The notes under the pieces were generated by a model. That model ran no database searches and was not told the DNA's origin. It saw only the letters and a program-made list of their open reading frames with translations. Of a DNA stretch of 64,000 nucleotides, positions 35,946 through 50,391 are shown one piece after another. The position numbers and the translations under genes were made by a program. Source of the DNA: Epinephelus fuscoguttatus (taxonomy: Eukaryota; Chordata; Actinopteri; Perciformes; Serranidae); the NCBI RefSeq assembly GCF_011397635.1, contig NC_064769.1:19919207-19983206 (forward strand), given 5' to 3'. The first letter of the stretch is position 1; the number at the start of each line of letters is the position of its first letter.

Positions 35946-37924
35946 GGTATAGTGGTAGCTGATAAAGTGGGCGTAGGCTACTACTAGGACATGGGTATGT
36001 TACTGAGGAGGAGGTAGGTGTACTCTCTTATATTTTCAATGGCTTTTTGGTTGATTGAAGGGTACACTAACTGACCAGAACAGATGTGGGTATACCATGT
36101 ATACCTGCGTACACCAACCGAAAAAGATATAAAAACACAAAAAGATGCATATAGACAAAAAGAGACTCAAAACCACCACAAAGTCTGTGTCTTGCTCCTA
36201 CATGGTGAGGCCTTTTGCATCTGTGCCCAGTGGCCAATGGTGTCATAAACCATCCATGGGCTAGCACAACATTAATAACTGATATATAAATGGTGATTTT
36301 GTGGGTTAAGTGCTCCTTTACACACACTCAAGGACATGTGATCATGTAAAGTACCAGATCAATATGGAGAAGGAAGAGACTGAATAATAATGATGCTGCA
36401 TGTAGGATGGACCACATTTCAGATGACATTATGCCATTAATTCTTGCTTTGGACAAAGGTAATATGCCAGCATTCAGCAGGTTCAGTGTACATTATGCAT
36501 TAGGATGTCTGCTGTTGCTGCTGCTATGGCAACGTTTGCAGCCTTGCGTTCATTCTTAAAGACACGCCGAACATAGAGCTGCGAAAATAGATACAAACAA
36601 ATGTCTTGTGTGACCTTCAATGCAGTCCTTCAGTCATGAAGGGTCTGCCGTATTCACTTCGTCTTGCCTGTTTATCACATCTGCTCAAGTCTTCTCACAT
36701 TTATCAAAGACATTGTGCCACAAAGCTCAGAGAGCAGCTTCTTACTTTTAATCAAAAGTGAGTGCGTATAAAATCAAACACTTGTGATCTTGGCCGTGAC
36801 CCTGTTTTTTCCATTATTATCAAGAAAAGTTGATGAAGTGGTTTCTCCTGGGGTCCTGGGTTGAAACATCTTTTAATGGTCTTTTTTAAGTGTATACATT
36901 CATTAGAGTATGTTTTATTGTACACAGTGAAAAAACAAATCCTCTTGTATCTAATGAATAGACTTTATGCCATGAATTTAAATAAATGGAGGTGCCTATA
37001 AACAGGATTTATATTGAGCACCATAAAACAGAAGCATTTACTTAAAGCGCTGTTTGAAAGTATTTCACTTGATAAACTAAAGCTATCCTTTTATTATGAT
37101 GTCAAATACTTACCATGTGCACAGCAGTGATTGTAGTTGCTGCACATGAGGATTTAGGAGCAATAACCTTGCACAAAACTAATGCATCACTGAGTCCAAG
37201 GGCTTAGGTTTTGTTTCAAAATTAATTAATCAGGGGGTTTGGGGTCCTCTGCCAGAAAAGTTTGAGCATCAAACACTTAATTTCCTGCATTCTGGTGAAT
37301 TTTCTGCATCACTTCGTGGTGGAAATGTCTTTGTCAAAATAAAAGTTTTCTGCTACTGTCATGTTTTTATAAAGAGGGACAAATGCACTTTCTAAATATT
37401 AAGGGAATGTGTCCCTTGCATCCCACTGGAAATCTCCACCTATGACTGAGACAATGTTTTACATACGGCCCCGATCAACTTCACAGTTTTTGCATGGAAA
37501 AATCTCTGAATGCTCTGAGATGACTAAATGAGGCGTTCAGCAGATGGCCACAGAGGGTGGCAGCCCCTCAGAGAAAGACATAAATGGATGCAGTTGTTTT
37601 GGTATCTAATATGACGACCATTGAACAAACAGTCTGATGAGGGTTTAGTGATGTTTCGCCTTCCTGTTTGCACCACACAGAGTGTGAGTGGAGTGCCGGC
37701 AGGGATAAGTGCTGCAAAGCCTGAGATAGTTAGTATTGAAAATCTGTATGCAGCATGTGCAGATAGACCCCAGGTGGTTCCCAAGCACCTGCCCTTTTGG
37801 CCTCTGACTCGATAAGTGCCCTCTTTGCAAGACTTTTGTCTTGGATTTCTTTCTCTGCTTTTATATTTTAGTGTTTTTTAAATTTAAATTTTGTGTCTTT
37901 TTTAGTCCAAGGTAATTTTGTCTG
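35946..37924. other. Intergenic, no gene recognised
   Basis: Lies between two inverted blocks of the same minisatellite family. No exon recognised. Confidence 0.35.
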
Positions 37925-38225
37925 TTTGTTTTGTGTTGCTTCGTTGTCATTGTGTGTCTCTTTGTGGTTATTCCATGACTCTTTGTAGTCATTTTGTGTC
38001 TCTGTGGTTGCATTGTGTCTCTCTGAGGTAATTTTGTGTCTTATTTGGTCATTTTGTGTTCCTTTATGGTCATTTGTGACCCTTTATAATCGATTTGTCT
38101 CTTCATGTTTGTTCTGTCTGTTTTTAGAGTTATTATGTGTCTCTTGGTGGCATTTTGAGTCTCCTCCTGCTCAGTATGTGTTATCTGAGGGACATTTTGC
38201 ATGTGAAGGCCAGGGGCCTGACACT
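37925..38225. repeat. Minisatellite TGTGTCTCTTTGTGGTCATT
   Basis: Ten or more degenerate units of 20-24 bp (TTTGTGTCTCTTTGTGGTCA and variants), ending at GAGGGACATTTTGCATGTGA and AGGCC. Same family as 31070-31215 and, inverted, 35620-35945. Confidence 0.7.
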
Positions 38226-39012
38226 TGACCAGTAGACCCAGCCATTAATCTATCCATGGGAAGAACTTACTATATATTTTATAGTTTTACTGAGAAACAG
38301 ACCCCAATTGTGTTTTGCAGCTCAAGAAAAACATCTCATTGAGCTCTCTGCTCTTCACAAAGGATGCCAATAGATTCCTGTGCACTGCTGAGCGCCCCGC
38401 TGCTTCAAACTTCATAAGGAGTTATTTTGGTTCCACCTAGTGGTCACCTTGAGTACAACCACTGCACAGTATTTCTCAGGTTTCCTGCCCTGACATGAAG
38501 CTGTAAGTTTGTATGAGCTATGGGACATTCTCCTTAACTTGATTAGAGCACACTTTACTGCCTCCCAAATCAAGCTAGCGTCCCGTTAATGTAATTGAGT
38601 CAAATGACGAAGGGCTGACTCAACAAATGAGTAACTGCTACCAATTAAACAAATGGACTTCACTGACTGGACAGTGATGAAAATGTTGTGCTGTGACAAG
38701 ACCGGGAGCTGGAGGCCAATCAAAGTCATCTTTTATGTTCTAAAAGATGCGAGAAGCATAAATATACGTCTCTCTAACTAATACCATTAATTAATCCTTA
38801 ACACAGGATCAATAACAGAAACACAGACATGTGTAAAAGGTCACTGGTCTTTGGTTTAATTGGTATTACAGTACAAACAGTAAAACAAGGCACTGCGGTC
38901 AGTCAGTGAAATGTGAAGACCAAGAAAGAAGACAAGATACGGAAGTCATCAACAGGATAAAGCGCTCATAATGTGGAATAAAGACAGAGCTGGATGCTGT
39001 TCTGATTGTCTT
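38226..39012 (-). other. Spacer and ANXA4 3' UTR
   Basis: The right part is the 3' untranslated region of ANXA4. A possible ATTAAA signal in the gene's direction lies near 38856. No other gene. Confidence 0.4.
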
Positions 39013-42000
39013 TTACTCGCCTCCGCACAGCTCCAGGAGGATTTTGCGGTAGTCACCAGATGTATCTCCCTGCGTGGTGAGACAAAGAGCTGTGAGACTT
39101 CAAAGGACCGGCGTAGGGAACAACTGCGATCAGTCTCATTAGGCAAAGCTGATAACAAACACTAAGATATTCAGATTCCAAGGCTTCAGGAAAACAAGAT
39201 ATTACTCATATGTTTGTAACTAATCAAATTAAATGACAGAAATGATGAATTTAAGTCGTCAAAGTTGAAACCTACATAAAGGGTTTACATCAAGTTAGAG
39301 GTCCAATTATTACTGTATCACAGCTGATGTATTGCAGAGCTTTTGCTGACTATAGTACTTCCCGCCCCCCGTTTTTAGTGCCTCACCTTGATGAAGGAGT
39401 GGAGAGTCTTGCCATACATCTTCAGGAACTGCGCCTTAATGTCCAACATGTCAATCTCCGCCCGGGCGACCATTATTCTGATGAGGACACTATCTGTAGT
39501 GCCCAGGCCCTGATGAACGACAGAGAGTGAGTTCATATGGCGCTAGAGTTTGTCCCTGCTTATTTTTTTAACCACATTGAGTATGATAGCAGCCTGCTTT
39601 TCTTATGTAGGAACTGTAATTGTGTGTATTAATAACCACACACTAACCAAATTGGGTCAATCACAGTACCCAGCACTGCGTCAGTCTAACACTGACAACC
39701 CACAAACCCTGAAAATGGGTCAGGAGCTTGACCTGGTATTTTCCCCGGGTGTAATCAAGTAAATGAAAACATGATATATTTACACACAAACAGTCACAAA
39801 CAATTTTATGTGTAGTGACTTCGCAGTACAGTTTAGTAGCTCCATTACAAGCATGAAATATTTACCTTCATTGATTTGTATAATCGCTCTGCAAAGAACG
39901 CTGGCTTGCTCCTTAGACATTTCACTGTAAAGCAAAAACAAATCCCAGCGCATGAGGTACACGGTCGTCACAACATGATTACAATGAAGTCAGCTGTTTA
40001 AGTGCATATACGCTCTGTTTTTAAAGTTGCTTGTATCTAATGAAAGGCCATTTAAGTTAATATTACATAAATTAAAACAAAAATAAATATGCCTGCAAAA
40101 TAAATAAATATGACTTTGAAATAAATCCTGAAATAAATTCATGAGGCAATTAATTCATAAACAAATGTAAACGGGAATATATTAATGACTCATAGAGTAA
40201 AATATATTTTTAAAAAGTCTGTTATTTTAAAATAGACATTTTTCAAAGGACTACCTCTATTTAAGGGGACTTTTATTCTGTAATTTCACATTTATTCATT
40301 TATTTCAGGGGACTTTTCAAAATAATGTGACCTTGTAGATTTTGAAGCAGCATCACTGATGTACAAAACATACAGTAGTATGTTGCCATAGTGTATCAAG
40401 AGGTTGTTTCAAATATGACAATGTCAGTATGAACTGAGGGGAATCTGTATGTTCACAAAAACAAAGAGCGGAGCAAATGTAGAACAAAGATGTGTTTCAG
40501 TATATGGAGTAAATGTATGGAATGGGTTGTAAACAGAAATGAAAGTGTGTATTACACACATTCGATTTCAACAATTATTTTAACACAAGATGATTAACGA
40601 ATATAAAACTAAAGTATGAACACCAACATGTACATGAAATGTGTTTGGGATATTTTGGCAGACAACAGGCCTATAAAATGTATATATGCTTAGTTTCTGT
40701 CAGTTTCTTATTGCTCTGTATTTTAGGTTTTCAGCCTACATCTCTTGTTGTATTTGAGTTTGAGTTATAAGTTGGAAAATGACCTAAATAAACTAATCTG
40801 AACTAAACTAAATGTGGAATTGTAAAATAAAAGTCCCCTGAAATAAATGAAAATAATCCTTTGAAAAATGTTCCACTTGAAATGAAAACCTGTTTACTTA
40901 TTTATTCACGTAGCTATATTGGTTCATTTACATTTACATTGAGTAAATGTATCTAAATTAATAAAAATGCTTATGAAATGATTGAATAAATAAATACACC
41001 TATGAGAGAAATTTTGAAATAAATTAATGAGGCAATAAATATATAACTAAATGTTAACATAAATATATAAATGAATCATGAAAGTAAAAAAAACAATGTT
41101 TTTCAAAGAATCAATTTCATTTATTTCAAAGGACTTTTTATTTCATAATTTCACATTTATTTATTTCAGGGGACTTTTACTTCATAATAATGTGAAATAA
41201 ATGTGAGATTATAAAATAACAGTGCCCTGAAATAAATAAAAGTAGTCCATTGAAAAATGTCCTTTTTCAAATAACCTTTTATTAATTTATTGAACTATAC
41301 CGATTCATTTATACTTCATTTATTTATATATTTTTTTGCCTCATTTATTTATTTAGGGATTGATTTTATAGGCATATATATTTATTTTACAGGCACATTT
41401 TTATCCGTGTATTTATTTAATTAATTTTTCATCTAAAATTGACTCAAAATGGCATTCCGTACCGTCTTGACACACAGAAGGTGGACAAAATAAAACAATT
41501 AATGGAACACACCAACAACTGCATTAGACTGAACAGGTATTTCAATTATTTGGAGCCACCATACAGAGCTTTAACAGCCATGTGTATTAAGCTAAAAACA
41601 GTTCTTAATTGCTCTTAATTGTTTTAGATTTTGGTGACATCTTTGGTCCCAGCCCGTCACTGCAGTGTGTTTCTCCACTACAAGCTCTATACTACACGGT
41701 ATTAACTTTTATTTTCTGGCTGTAAAGTTTGAGTTTGTGGCTTTGTTTGTGCTCATTTGCACGTGACTGTTGACAGCTTTCCCAACAGATGTCTATTTGA
41801 TGGAGCGTGTCACAGCAGAAACAGACCTATGGCCAGAAAGATGTCCTCCAGACAGCCAGACATCTCCCTCTTAATGCTGTCCTCAATGTCTCTCCCAGAG
41901 ATCTTCTGATACTCCTCGAACACTGAAGGAAGAAAACAACAAGATTTATGGAAACAATGAAAATAAAATTATCAGACTGTCACACAGTGTCTTGACTCTA

Positions 42001-45000
42001 CACACTACATGAATGAAGATGAAAGTAATTTAACAAAGAGAGTGTCTGCTCCTCAAACTGCCGCAGAGGGTCAGTAAAATCCCTCAAATCTACTACATGA
42101 CCTCTGTAGCCAGTTTAAGTAAAGTGAAGTATTTTCATGCAGCACACTAATAACAGAAGTGTGCATCAGATTTTATCATGATGTTTGTGAACATGCTGAA
42201 ACAGTACCTCGCATCAGATGGTTTCGGTTCCTCACACAAAGCACCGTGAGGAATTTAACCTCGTCTGTGCCCCATCGAGCCTCTCCAGCCTCGTAGATTT
42301 CCTGTAATCAGAAACATTAAAAAACTGGAAGTCATAATTGAAACACACTTTCATTTAGAGAACCTCAACTCTTGCCTTGGCATCCTGAACAGCCTGGGCC
42401 TCGTCCACATTGTTGCTTTCATCCCGTCCAGCCTGCAAAGCAGAAGACACAAAAGTGAAGACAATAAAACAGTAAAAGAAGTGTGTTTATGATGCAGAAG
42501 GGACTACTACTTCCTCTTCCCTACACAGCTGACAAAGATTTCACCATAAGTTCCTACTGACATTTTACAAGTCATCTTGTGTCAAATGTAAGACATAAAT
42601 TTATCTGCTGACGCTTTCCGGCAAGATACAAGGAAGTGAATACTCTTACTCTAGTTTTGAGGCCTTACTTAACTTTAAATTGAATTTTAATCAACATTTT
42701 ATGTAATCTATTTTTATATGACCTCTGTGATGTGCCATTAAATTCCCACTGGGCCAAGCTAAAAGAGGTTATTGCTGAACGTTTGCTCACTGTGAGTAAA
42801 GAGACCAGAACCCTCTGAAACATTCCTGATGTGTCCCCACACACAGCGTCCTCCAGGGTCTTGCCATATTCTGCCATGATAAAGAAATAAAAATGGGGGC
42901 AGAAAATTAACAGAAACACAGCCACCACATTGTATATAGCTTTCTATATAAGTTAAGTAAAACTAATGAGCAAATATTACAACAGTTTCATTAATATTCA
43001 CTGTGTCATGATCTAAATTCATCAACCATGCTGATATAATTGGCACAAAGCACGTACATCTAACACAAAGCACTACACAATACCAATTGCACCAATTGAA
43101 GACGTTTAAAAACCACTTTGAAAATACTTGCCGACTGCCGCCACTGCCACCAAAGTAGAACAAATTAGCAAACAATAAACTGCCACAGAGAGCAGTGATG
43201 GCTTTAATGAATAATTTATTGCAGTTGCTGCTTTCTAATAACGGATGCCATTGCATCTCTAAACAAAGAACAAAGAGGCTCAGCTACTGATACACAATAT
43301 CAGATATCATACACAATGCATAGGCGCCAGCAGATGCTGAGACGGACCGTGACCTGATGTCAGAAATGCTATTCATAGATGTGGCACACTTACCTTTCTT
43401 GTAGAACGCATTGATGGTTTTTATTTCAGCGTTTGACCTTGAGGCGAGAATATCGATGAGACAGGCCTCTTCTGTTCCAGCACCCTGATGATGGACGGAT
43501 ATGGATATGTGTTAAAAACAAAATATGGAGACAGGATTACGGAAATGTGGCTTAAAGATATGTTGGGCAATATTCTATATTTTTGTTACTGTCAAAAAAT
43601 TCCATAAAAAGGCCAGCAATGGTTTAGTCCATCTCTAAAAACTTTGGAACTTTCTTACCCTGTCTGTGGCTCTCAGCCTTAAGCCCATTTGTCTTATACA
43701 TACTGAGGACATGTCACCAGTCCATGTCACCAGTCTATTAGTGACTTTGAAAATACTTTGCAAAATCTTAGTGTGTGACTAAAACAGACATTGCCTTTAG
43801 ATGTAAAATGGTATCAGACTTTTGTCTTTTCAAAGACTGACGATCTTGCAGGTTCGCTATTTGCAAGACTGCAACTTGACTCATTTTGAGATTATTTCCC
43901 ATCCTGCTCCTGGTGGAAACTATTACACCAAACTCCCTTTAAGAAATATGACAATTCCTTATTTGTACGCAAAAAGTTGTAACTCTAGAAACACAAGATA
44001 AAAGGCATTATATGTCTACGGTACCAGCCTCCTTGGTTAGCGCTGCTATTTTAGCATGAGAAGCAAACGGTTTCAAAACTCACTAAAATAAGTGCTGGTT
44101 GGCAGATCAAATACACATTGAATTAAACGTGACTCTTTCACAACTCCATCAGTTTCCTTTTCTATGGTCCGACAGAACCAAGACTTGCTAATGTTGTAGT
44201 GGCACAGTAACTTAATTCTGACACGAATGACAGGAGATGTAATCCAGTTACATTTACTAAAAAAGTTAAAATTACACTCAGTCAGTCACACAGAAAATTA
44301 TGTGCTCCCTGGCCTAATGCAGCTCTCTGCTCAACTAAACTGCATATGACTTAAATCACAAAATTAAGGGAGCGATATTATCAAAATTCAACATAAATTC
44401 ATTTTAGTCTTTTTACATTTTTTAAACAGTGCCTATGTTTCAAACAATGTCCTGGAAATGAATTTCGCATGATATTTAAATTAACTTATTCACACACTGT
44501 GGCTCTTACACACTTTCTTGAGTCTCCCTGGAGTCCCCTCCATGCTTATGGTCTACCCCGTTTGCTGCTCCCGGTTACTGAACTTCAGTATTAGTATGAG
44601 CCAAGACTAAAAACTTACAATAATATTAAACATGTTTGATTTTGTCTGAACTTAATCAAGAATTTCCTTAAACAGCAGGGCACTGTAGTTTTTAGCAAGC
44701 GTTATTAAAACAGGAGTAAACTGTGTGTTTCCTGGGGACTATTTCCAGCTGCAGATTAATACACATTCAATGCAATAATGAGTATTTACAGTCGCATAAA
44801 TGTGTATGGGGAACTGACACAAATAAATCACAGTGCCCAGGTTCATTGTAATGACAGGACATGTCACACACTGCAACAGGGAGTCTGATTGAAGTGTTTC
44901 TGGACAACAATTAACCTCTATAGCACAGAAGAATAAAATCAGGCTATGGACATACAGACAATACTTGTTGGTTTCGGTCTTTTTGTGGAATTTATTGACA

Positions 45001-48000
45001 AGAGGAAAATATATACCATCACTAGACTTATCCTAAACTCTGACCTTCATTGCACTTCTCAGCTCATAGGCATCATACACAGGCGCCAGCATCAGCAGAC
45101 CGAGAACAACGCTCCTGAAGTTCCCACTCAGCTCTGAGGACAGCTCATCAGCCAGGTCCTGTAGGAGGAGGGGAACAGATGGATTAACAGGATAACAGTC
45201 CACCAGTCGTTCCCAGTACGTCACTAATTTAACCATGAGCAGCATCTGTAATCAAATCTAATTATCTTTGACGTTACAATAAGTAAATCTTGGCTTTATG
45301 TTCGAGTCTTGTTCCGCCAACGTGGACATGAGACCTGACTTCACACATTCCAGCAGCAGGACTTGTGTCTCCGCTAGAGGGTGTGGTTGCTGGACACAGT
45401 CATGTGAAGCTGCTCCACACAGCTCTCCTGTGTAACCCCATGTGGGCGTCGCTGTGTGCAACATGACTCACTCTTTCTGCTTGCGAGGATCTCTCTCAAC
45501 ATCTTTTTTTTCTGCAGCTCTGCAATGGAACTTTCAGATGACTTTATCGACCTCTTACCGGACACCACACAGTGGGCTGGTTATTATCTCATTATGTCAA
45601 TACCATAAACATGCCAGACTTCCCTTTCTGTTAATATATTGATCCACATAATCATGAAACAAAGAAGCAGTCAGTGCAAAGCACACCCCTGTGGGTTCAA
45701 TAAACTGTTTCTTTTATGGAGGGGAACATTCCCCTTTCCTACAGAGTACAAGGCCCTCTGTGTCCTGCTGTTTGTTTACAGGGGGTACTAATTTCTGCTT
45801 TACAGTTAATGGTTAACTTACACATCAACAGCATCATGTTAGCACAGCAACCTTAGCTGGAAGACTGATGACAGCATACACAATGGAATAAGCAGTTTAG
45901 AGATGACACACCCACTGCTGCTGCCAATAGTGTCCATCAGGGCTGCTTTTTTAATTCTTCTGGGTCTCCAGCTGTACTTTATTTGCTTCCTCTGCTCCAT
46001 GTATGCTGGTTAATAGTGGAAAAACATTCCCAAATAGACCCTGTTTTCTGCCTTAGAGTGCAGTGCAGTCAAAGCGCTCACCTTTCCCACTGCTTGCTTG
46101 TAGGCCTCTTTGATGCGCTGCCTTTGGGCGATAGTGCGGTGTGCTAGGACCTCGATGATAGCTGCCTCATCAGTACCTGCAAGAAACAATACAATATAGA
46201 ATCTTATAACCTTTACCAATATTCATCTTAAATGTCTAAAATGGTGCGGATCATACATTCCTATCATTGGAGGTCAGTTTAAGGCGAAGGTTTCAGCCCA
46301 TAGACACAGAATGAGAGTAGAACAGACATTCCCAAACAAATCAACGTAGCAGGATGGCCAGAGAGGCGGCCATTTTATGCGCAACATTGCCATTGCAACC
46401 ATTGTGAGACATGTATAGTTGCAGCCATGTTTTGTTTGAAGCCAACACAACATGCCACTACAAACTGGGCTCATCAGTACAAGCGAAATCCACCTACTCA
46501 ACGGTTACTTGAAGCCTGCTACAATGGCACGTTGGCCAAACGTGGCAATAATCCACTTTATTCATTATACATGAAGACAGGATTCCCCTCTTAAGTAATG
46601 ACACGTAACCCTTGCCTTGACCTTAACCACCTGTCTTTTAACCTGACACTCAAAACACTAACTCAGCATATTCTTCAGGTCCTTCGCTTCCGTACCAAGG
46701 AACAAAGGGGGCTGTTCATGGACTGATGGTGGGCAGGTCATGCAGCTGCTCCAGCCAAAGCTACACCGGCAAACTTCAGTATAAACTTCCGTATAAACAA
46801 ACCGATATGCAGCAAGTGTCGAACCCACTGAGGTGAGGTTTTGCAGTATCGACCAAACGAGCAGTGGTGTTGTATGTTATCAATCCATTACTTTTACAAT
46901 ATCACTTTAACTGTTTCTTTTATTGCCTTTAATTGTTTGTTTGTTGGGACATAATGTACTGTAGCTGCCTCTGAAGAAGGAGTGAGAGCTGCTGCTCAGC
47001 AAACAGCTAAGAGGCAGAGACTGCAGGGATTAACAGCGAGGAGATTTGCATGTTTTTACATCTAACTTAGTGAACTGATGGTACTGAAAAGATGATTAAG
47101 ACAGTTTTGGTGAGTTTTATTTTGTATTTTTTATTCTGAATGAAGTGTGTTTTACAATGAGTTAACAAGGCAGCCAAGCTAACATTAGTCTAAGGCCGGT
47201 GGAAGAGAGATACTTGGATTGGTGTGGGGTTGTATTTTTCTGTTTATGAGGGAAAATAGGTGCAACAATAGGCCAGAACAGTTCTTAAACTAGTGAGTGT
47301 GACACAGTTTACAGCCCCACTGACGTGCATTGTCATAATAACAACTAACAACAATTGCCATTTTATTTTCAACTAGTCAAATGATCACGGCAAACAGTTC
47401 AATGTCACATCTGTTTATTCTGTTTCTATGCTTCAGCCCTAATGTGTAGCACATAGGATCAGGCACCACCTCAGCAACCCTGGAGATGAACCGAACACAC
47501 AGCTGTTTGTTGGCATCGGCATGGAAACCATCTGTTTGCAATCGAGCTCAAACAAGAGTCAGGGGAAAATGATTATGCGAGCAAATCCTAACAACATCCA
47601 CATTCCTCGCCATTCATTTGCTGATAGGTGACTGCTACATGCTCCTGGATGTTTGTCAGGACATCTTTGAGTGACAGATAGCCATCAGCATGGCTTCAAA
47701 ACAGTGCAACCCATAATGAGATTACTATTTTACTTCCTGCTTGTTCAGCAAAGTCAAGATTAATCCTCCCTCCATATCAGGGGTGAAGAGGAAGCTTTAC
47801 GACACAGTGGGCAGAGGCGAGGCAAAGTACAAGGACGCGCTCAGCACAATGAATGGACTATGAAAACTCTGAGCTGCCATGACAACACAAGCACTGAGCA
47901 ACATGGAATTTAGTTTTCAAACTTTCCTGGACGAGAGACACTCAAGAAAAGAATATTTTTTCCCTTTGGAGGCTAAATCTTAATGACATGTTCAAACCTA

Positions 48001-50391
48001 TCTTTAGCTAATGATGGTTTCTGGATGACAGCGGCTGGATCACTTACCGACTCCCTTCATGGCTCCTCGAAGACGCTGGGCATCTGCTTCTGCGTCAAAA
48101 CCAGACGCCTCTTTCACCGTGCCACGGTTTCCGATCTGCATGTAATTGACAAGATTACAACCACTTATCTATTTAACAGACATAAAATAGGCAGACACAC
48201 AGATTAAAGTTCCCTTTCACTCAAAACTGTGCTTTGCTAATTGTTACTTTACTTGGATATTTGACCTTCACTGTGCTGAATCATGTGTGCAGTTTCTCTG
48301 TGCTCACCTTAAATCTGAGTTTAAAATAAGAGACAAAGTTTAAGGGCTGTGAATTTTCTTTTTCAGACACTCATCGCAAACTTGAGTGCATCTCTTCTTA
48401 GATCTGGTCAAATTTAAAGCTGTAATAATCATGTTTAAAGCGAGAAATAATCTACTTCCGGGCCACATTCAAAAAATGGTTTGCTACAGGGAGGGGGGGT
48501 GGTTATAATTTAAGAGGAGAATTTCATTTTAAAAACAATGTGTTCGTACAACTAAGAAGAGTCTTTGTATTTCAGTGTGTGGAGTGGACCTGTGGAGTGG
48601 GCTGCATGATGAGTTTAAAACAAAGCACAAATAGAAATCAATTTCGGCAGATATATAGATGAGGAAAGGTTGTGTTAGGGGAGTGCATATATATTTTGTA
48701 ACACTGGGTGGCACTTAAACTGTAAATATACTGGGTTTATTACTTATTTATTTAATTGGGTGGTAAATAGACTGGGGATAGAAGTATATTAGTTGTAAAT
48801 AAATTTGGGAATTTGTTGAAATAATTTATGAGTTAAAAGAAGAAATGTAAGAAAGAGGTAGGGACATGAAGTTTCACGTCCACCTATTCCTTTTCGGACG
48901 CTGATCTCTGTCTTGTTTGTTTTTTAATTATGTTTCTTCCTTTATTTTCGGATTGAAATAAAGTCATTCATTCATATTAGGAGAATACAGTAATTCCCAC
49001 AGTGTCATCATGTCACTGGAATTTCTATCTTTGATGTAATACGTTGACAAATATTGTTATTGAATACCATTTTCAATACCATGTCGAAAAATTGACATTG
49101 AGAGCATAACATTTCATTTTTTTTATGAAAAGATAAATATAACAAGTCTTTAAGTTGACAATGATGACTCTTCTTTTCTTGGTTACTCACAAAAAACAGC
49201 AGAATGACTGTCATAAACATTAACAATAAGAGAGAGCAAAAAGCACAGCTGGTAGTGATGTATCGATACTGCAGAAAATCAGTGCTGAAACGGTTTTAAA
49301 TAATTCAGCTACAATATGTATCAATAAATCCATGTTTTTGACACAATATTTCCACAAGGGTGGATAATTATACTTAAAATCAAACTCACAATGACCAAAA
49401 AGATTTTTTATACTGCTTAATGACATTAATTCAATAGGCATAAGTTTTTGTATTGAAGGGCTGTGCCAAGTGTCATTTTTTTACATTCTAAGTTTCAATT
49501 TAGATTTTTTAATGCAGCTTCAAATACCTGTCATCATATTTATTGACATTATCACTCTAAAAATTCTCACACAAAATCCTCAATTTGAAGAAAGTGATTT
49601 ATCGGATTAAAAGAGTTTGTCTTTTTTATTAAACAAACTTTTCTTTCATGACTTAACATAATTTTTAGTGCTGTTTTATTGCCTCTAGACTGCCCCGTTA
49701 ATATAGGTGTGTCCCTTTGTGTGCGGCAAGCAAGAAAGCAAACCAACAAATATGGATTGAAGCAGAATATTTTTAGATAAAAACATGTTGTGAATTCTGA
49801 AATTAATAACATCTATCTTTTTGCAACAAATTTTGCCTTTTGGACTTTATAACGCTCCAGAGTTGTAGGAAATGTTTGGATTACATGAGTCTGAAACAAT
49901 CCTACGCAGCCACCACTGGAATTCTACAAATGGTATAAGGTAATACTACTTATAATAGAGTAATCTTTAATTGAAACTGTGGTGAAATGCCTGATTTAAA
50001 CAGAATAAATACACCTGGAAACAAAAAAATGTTGAATTTGAATGTTGATTAGAATCCGATGAATGAAGCTTCAAACTATTCAGTGCAGCCCTAAAATAAT
50101 GCATTCACACCACAATTTGTTTCCATGTTAAGATTAAACTAAACATGACAACAGACCTGACACACAGGTTGCAGCAGCAGTTGTGAATCACAGCAGTAAA
50201 ATACATAACATAATAATAATAATAATAAAAAAAGATTAAAATTTATGGTATTTAACTGCCGCCTCGCCCTGTTCACAACCAGGCACAAAAAAGCCGTCCA
50301 GTGTCCAGAGCAGAATCTCTACTGGTGATGCAAATAAATGTAAATGTTTATGACATGACCCACAGCTAGGGAACAGACTTACCGCTGCCAT
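39013..50391 (-). CDS. anxa4: Annexin A4, complete, 12 coding exons
   Basis: A calcium-dependent phospholipid-binding protein of the cytosolic membrane face. Coding exons, 5' to 3': 50391-50383, 48135-48048, 46176-46082, 45158-45045, 43484-43394, 42870-42791, 42432-42376, 42301-42208, 41922-41827, 39924-39866, 39509-39387, 39069-39013. They sum to 963 nt, 320 residues (human 319-321), and every junction keeps frame. All four annexin repeats are present, with type II calcium loops [23 protein letters not shown] and MKGLGTTD. ANXA4-like signatures are the N-terminal [37 protein letters not shown] and the tail [18 protein letters not shown]. All donors are GT except AAG|GCAAGAG after 42376, a GC donor. 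The start codon sits in a tiny exon encoding only M-A-A, as in annexin genes. Confidence 0.96.
40000..41460. repeat. AT-rich palindromic repeat cluster in ANXA4 intron
   Basis: Related AAATAAAT-rich segments occur in both orientations. GAAATAAATTCATGAGGCAA (40131) and GAAATAAATTAATGAGGCAA (41020) are direct copies. The block 41280-41420, with TTGCCTCATTTATTTATTTA, is inverted. TTTCAGGGGACTTTT and its complement AAAAGTCCCCTGAAA recur at about 40306, 40830, 41165 and nearby. Probably one or more nested AT-rich MITEs. Confidence 0.6.
43485..45044. other. ANXA4 intron, nothing else recognised
   Basis: AT-rich intron of about 1.56 kb. No bounded repeat or nested gene seen. Confidence 0.5.
46177..48047. 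other. ANXA4 intron, nothing else recognised
   Basis: About 1.87 kb between the second and third coding exons. No confident repeat or exon. Confidence 0.45.
49155..49345 (+). repeat. Interspersed repeat copy (paired with 56.3 kb)
   Basis: Shares ordered blocks with 56295-56485: an AACAATAAGAGAGAGC block, GATGTATCGATACTG / CACTGTATCGATAAAG and TATGTATCAATAAATC / AATGTATCGACAAATT, ending TTTTTGACAC / ACACTGACAC. Same orientation, substantially diverged. It lies in the first coding intron of ANXA4. Confidence 0.6.
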
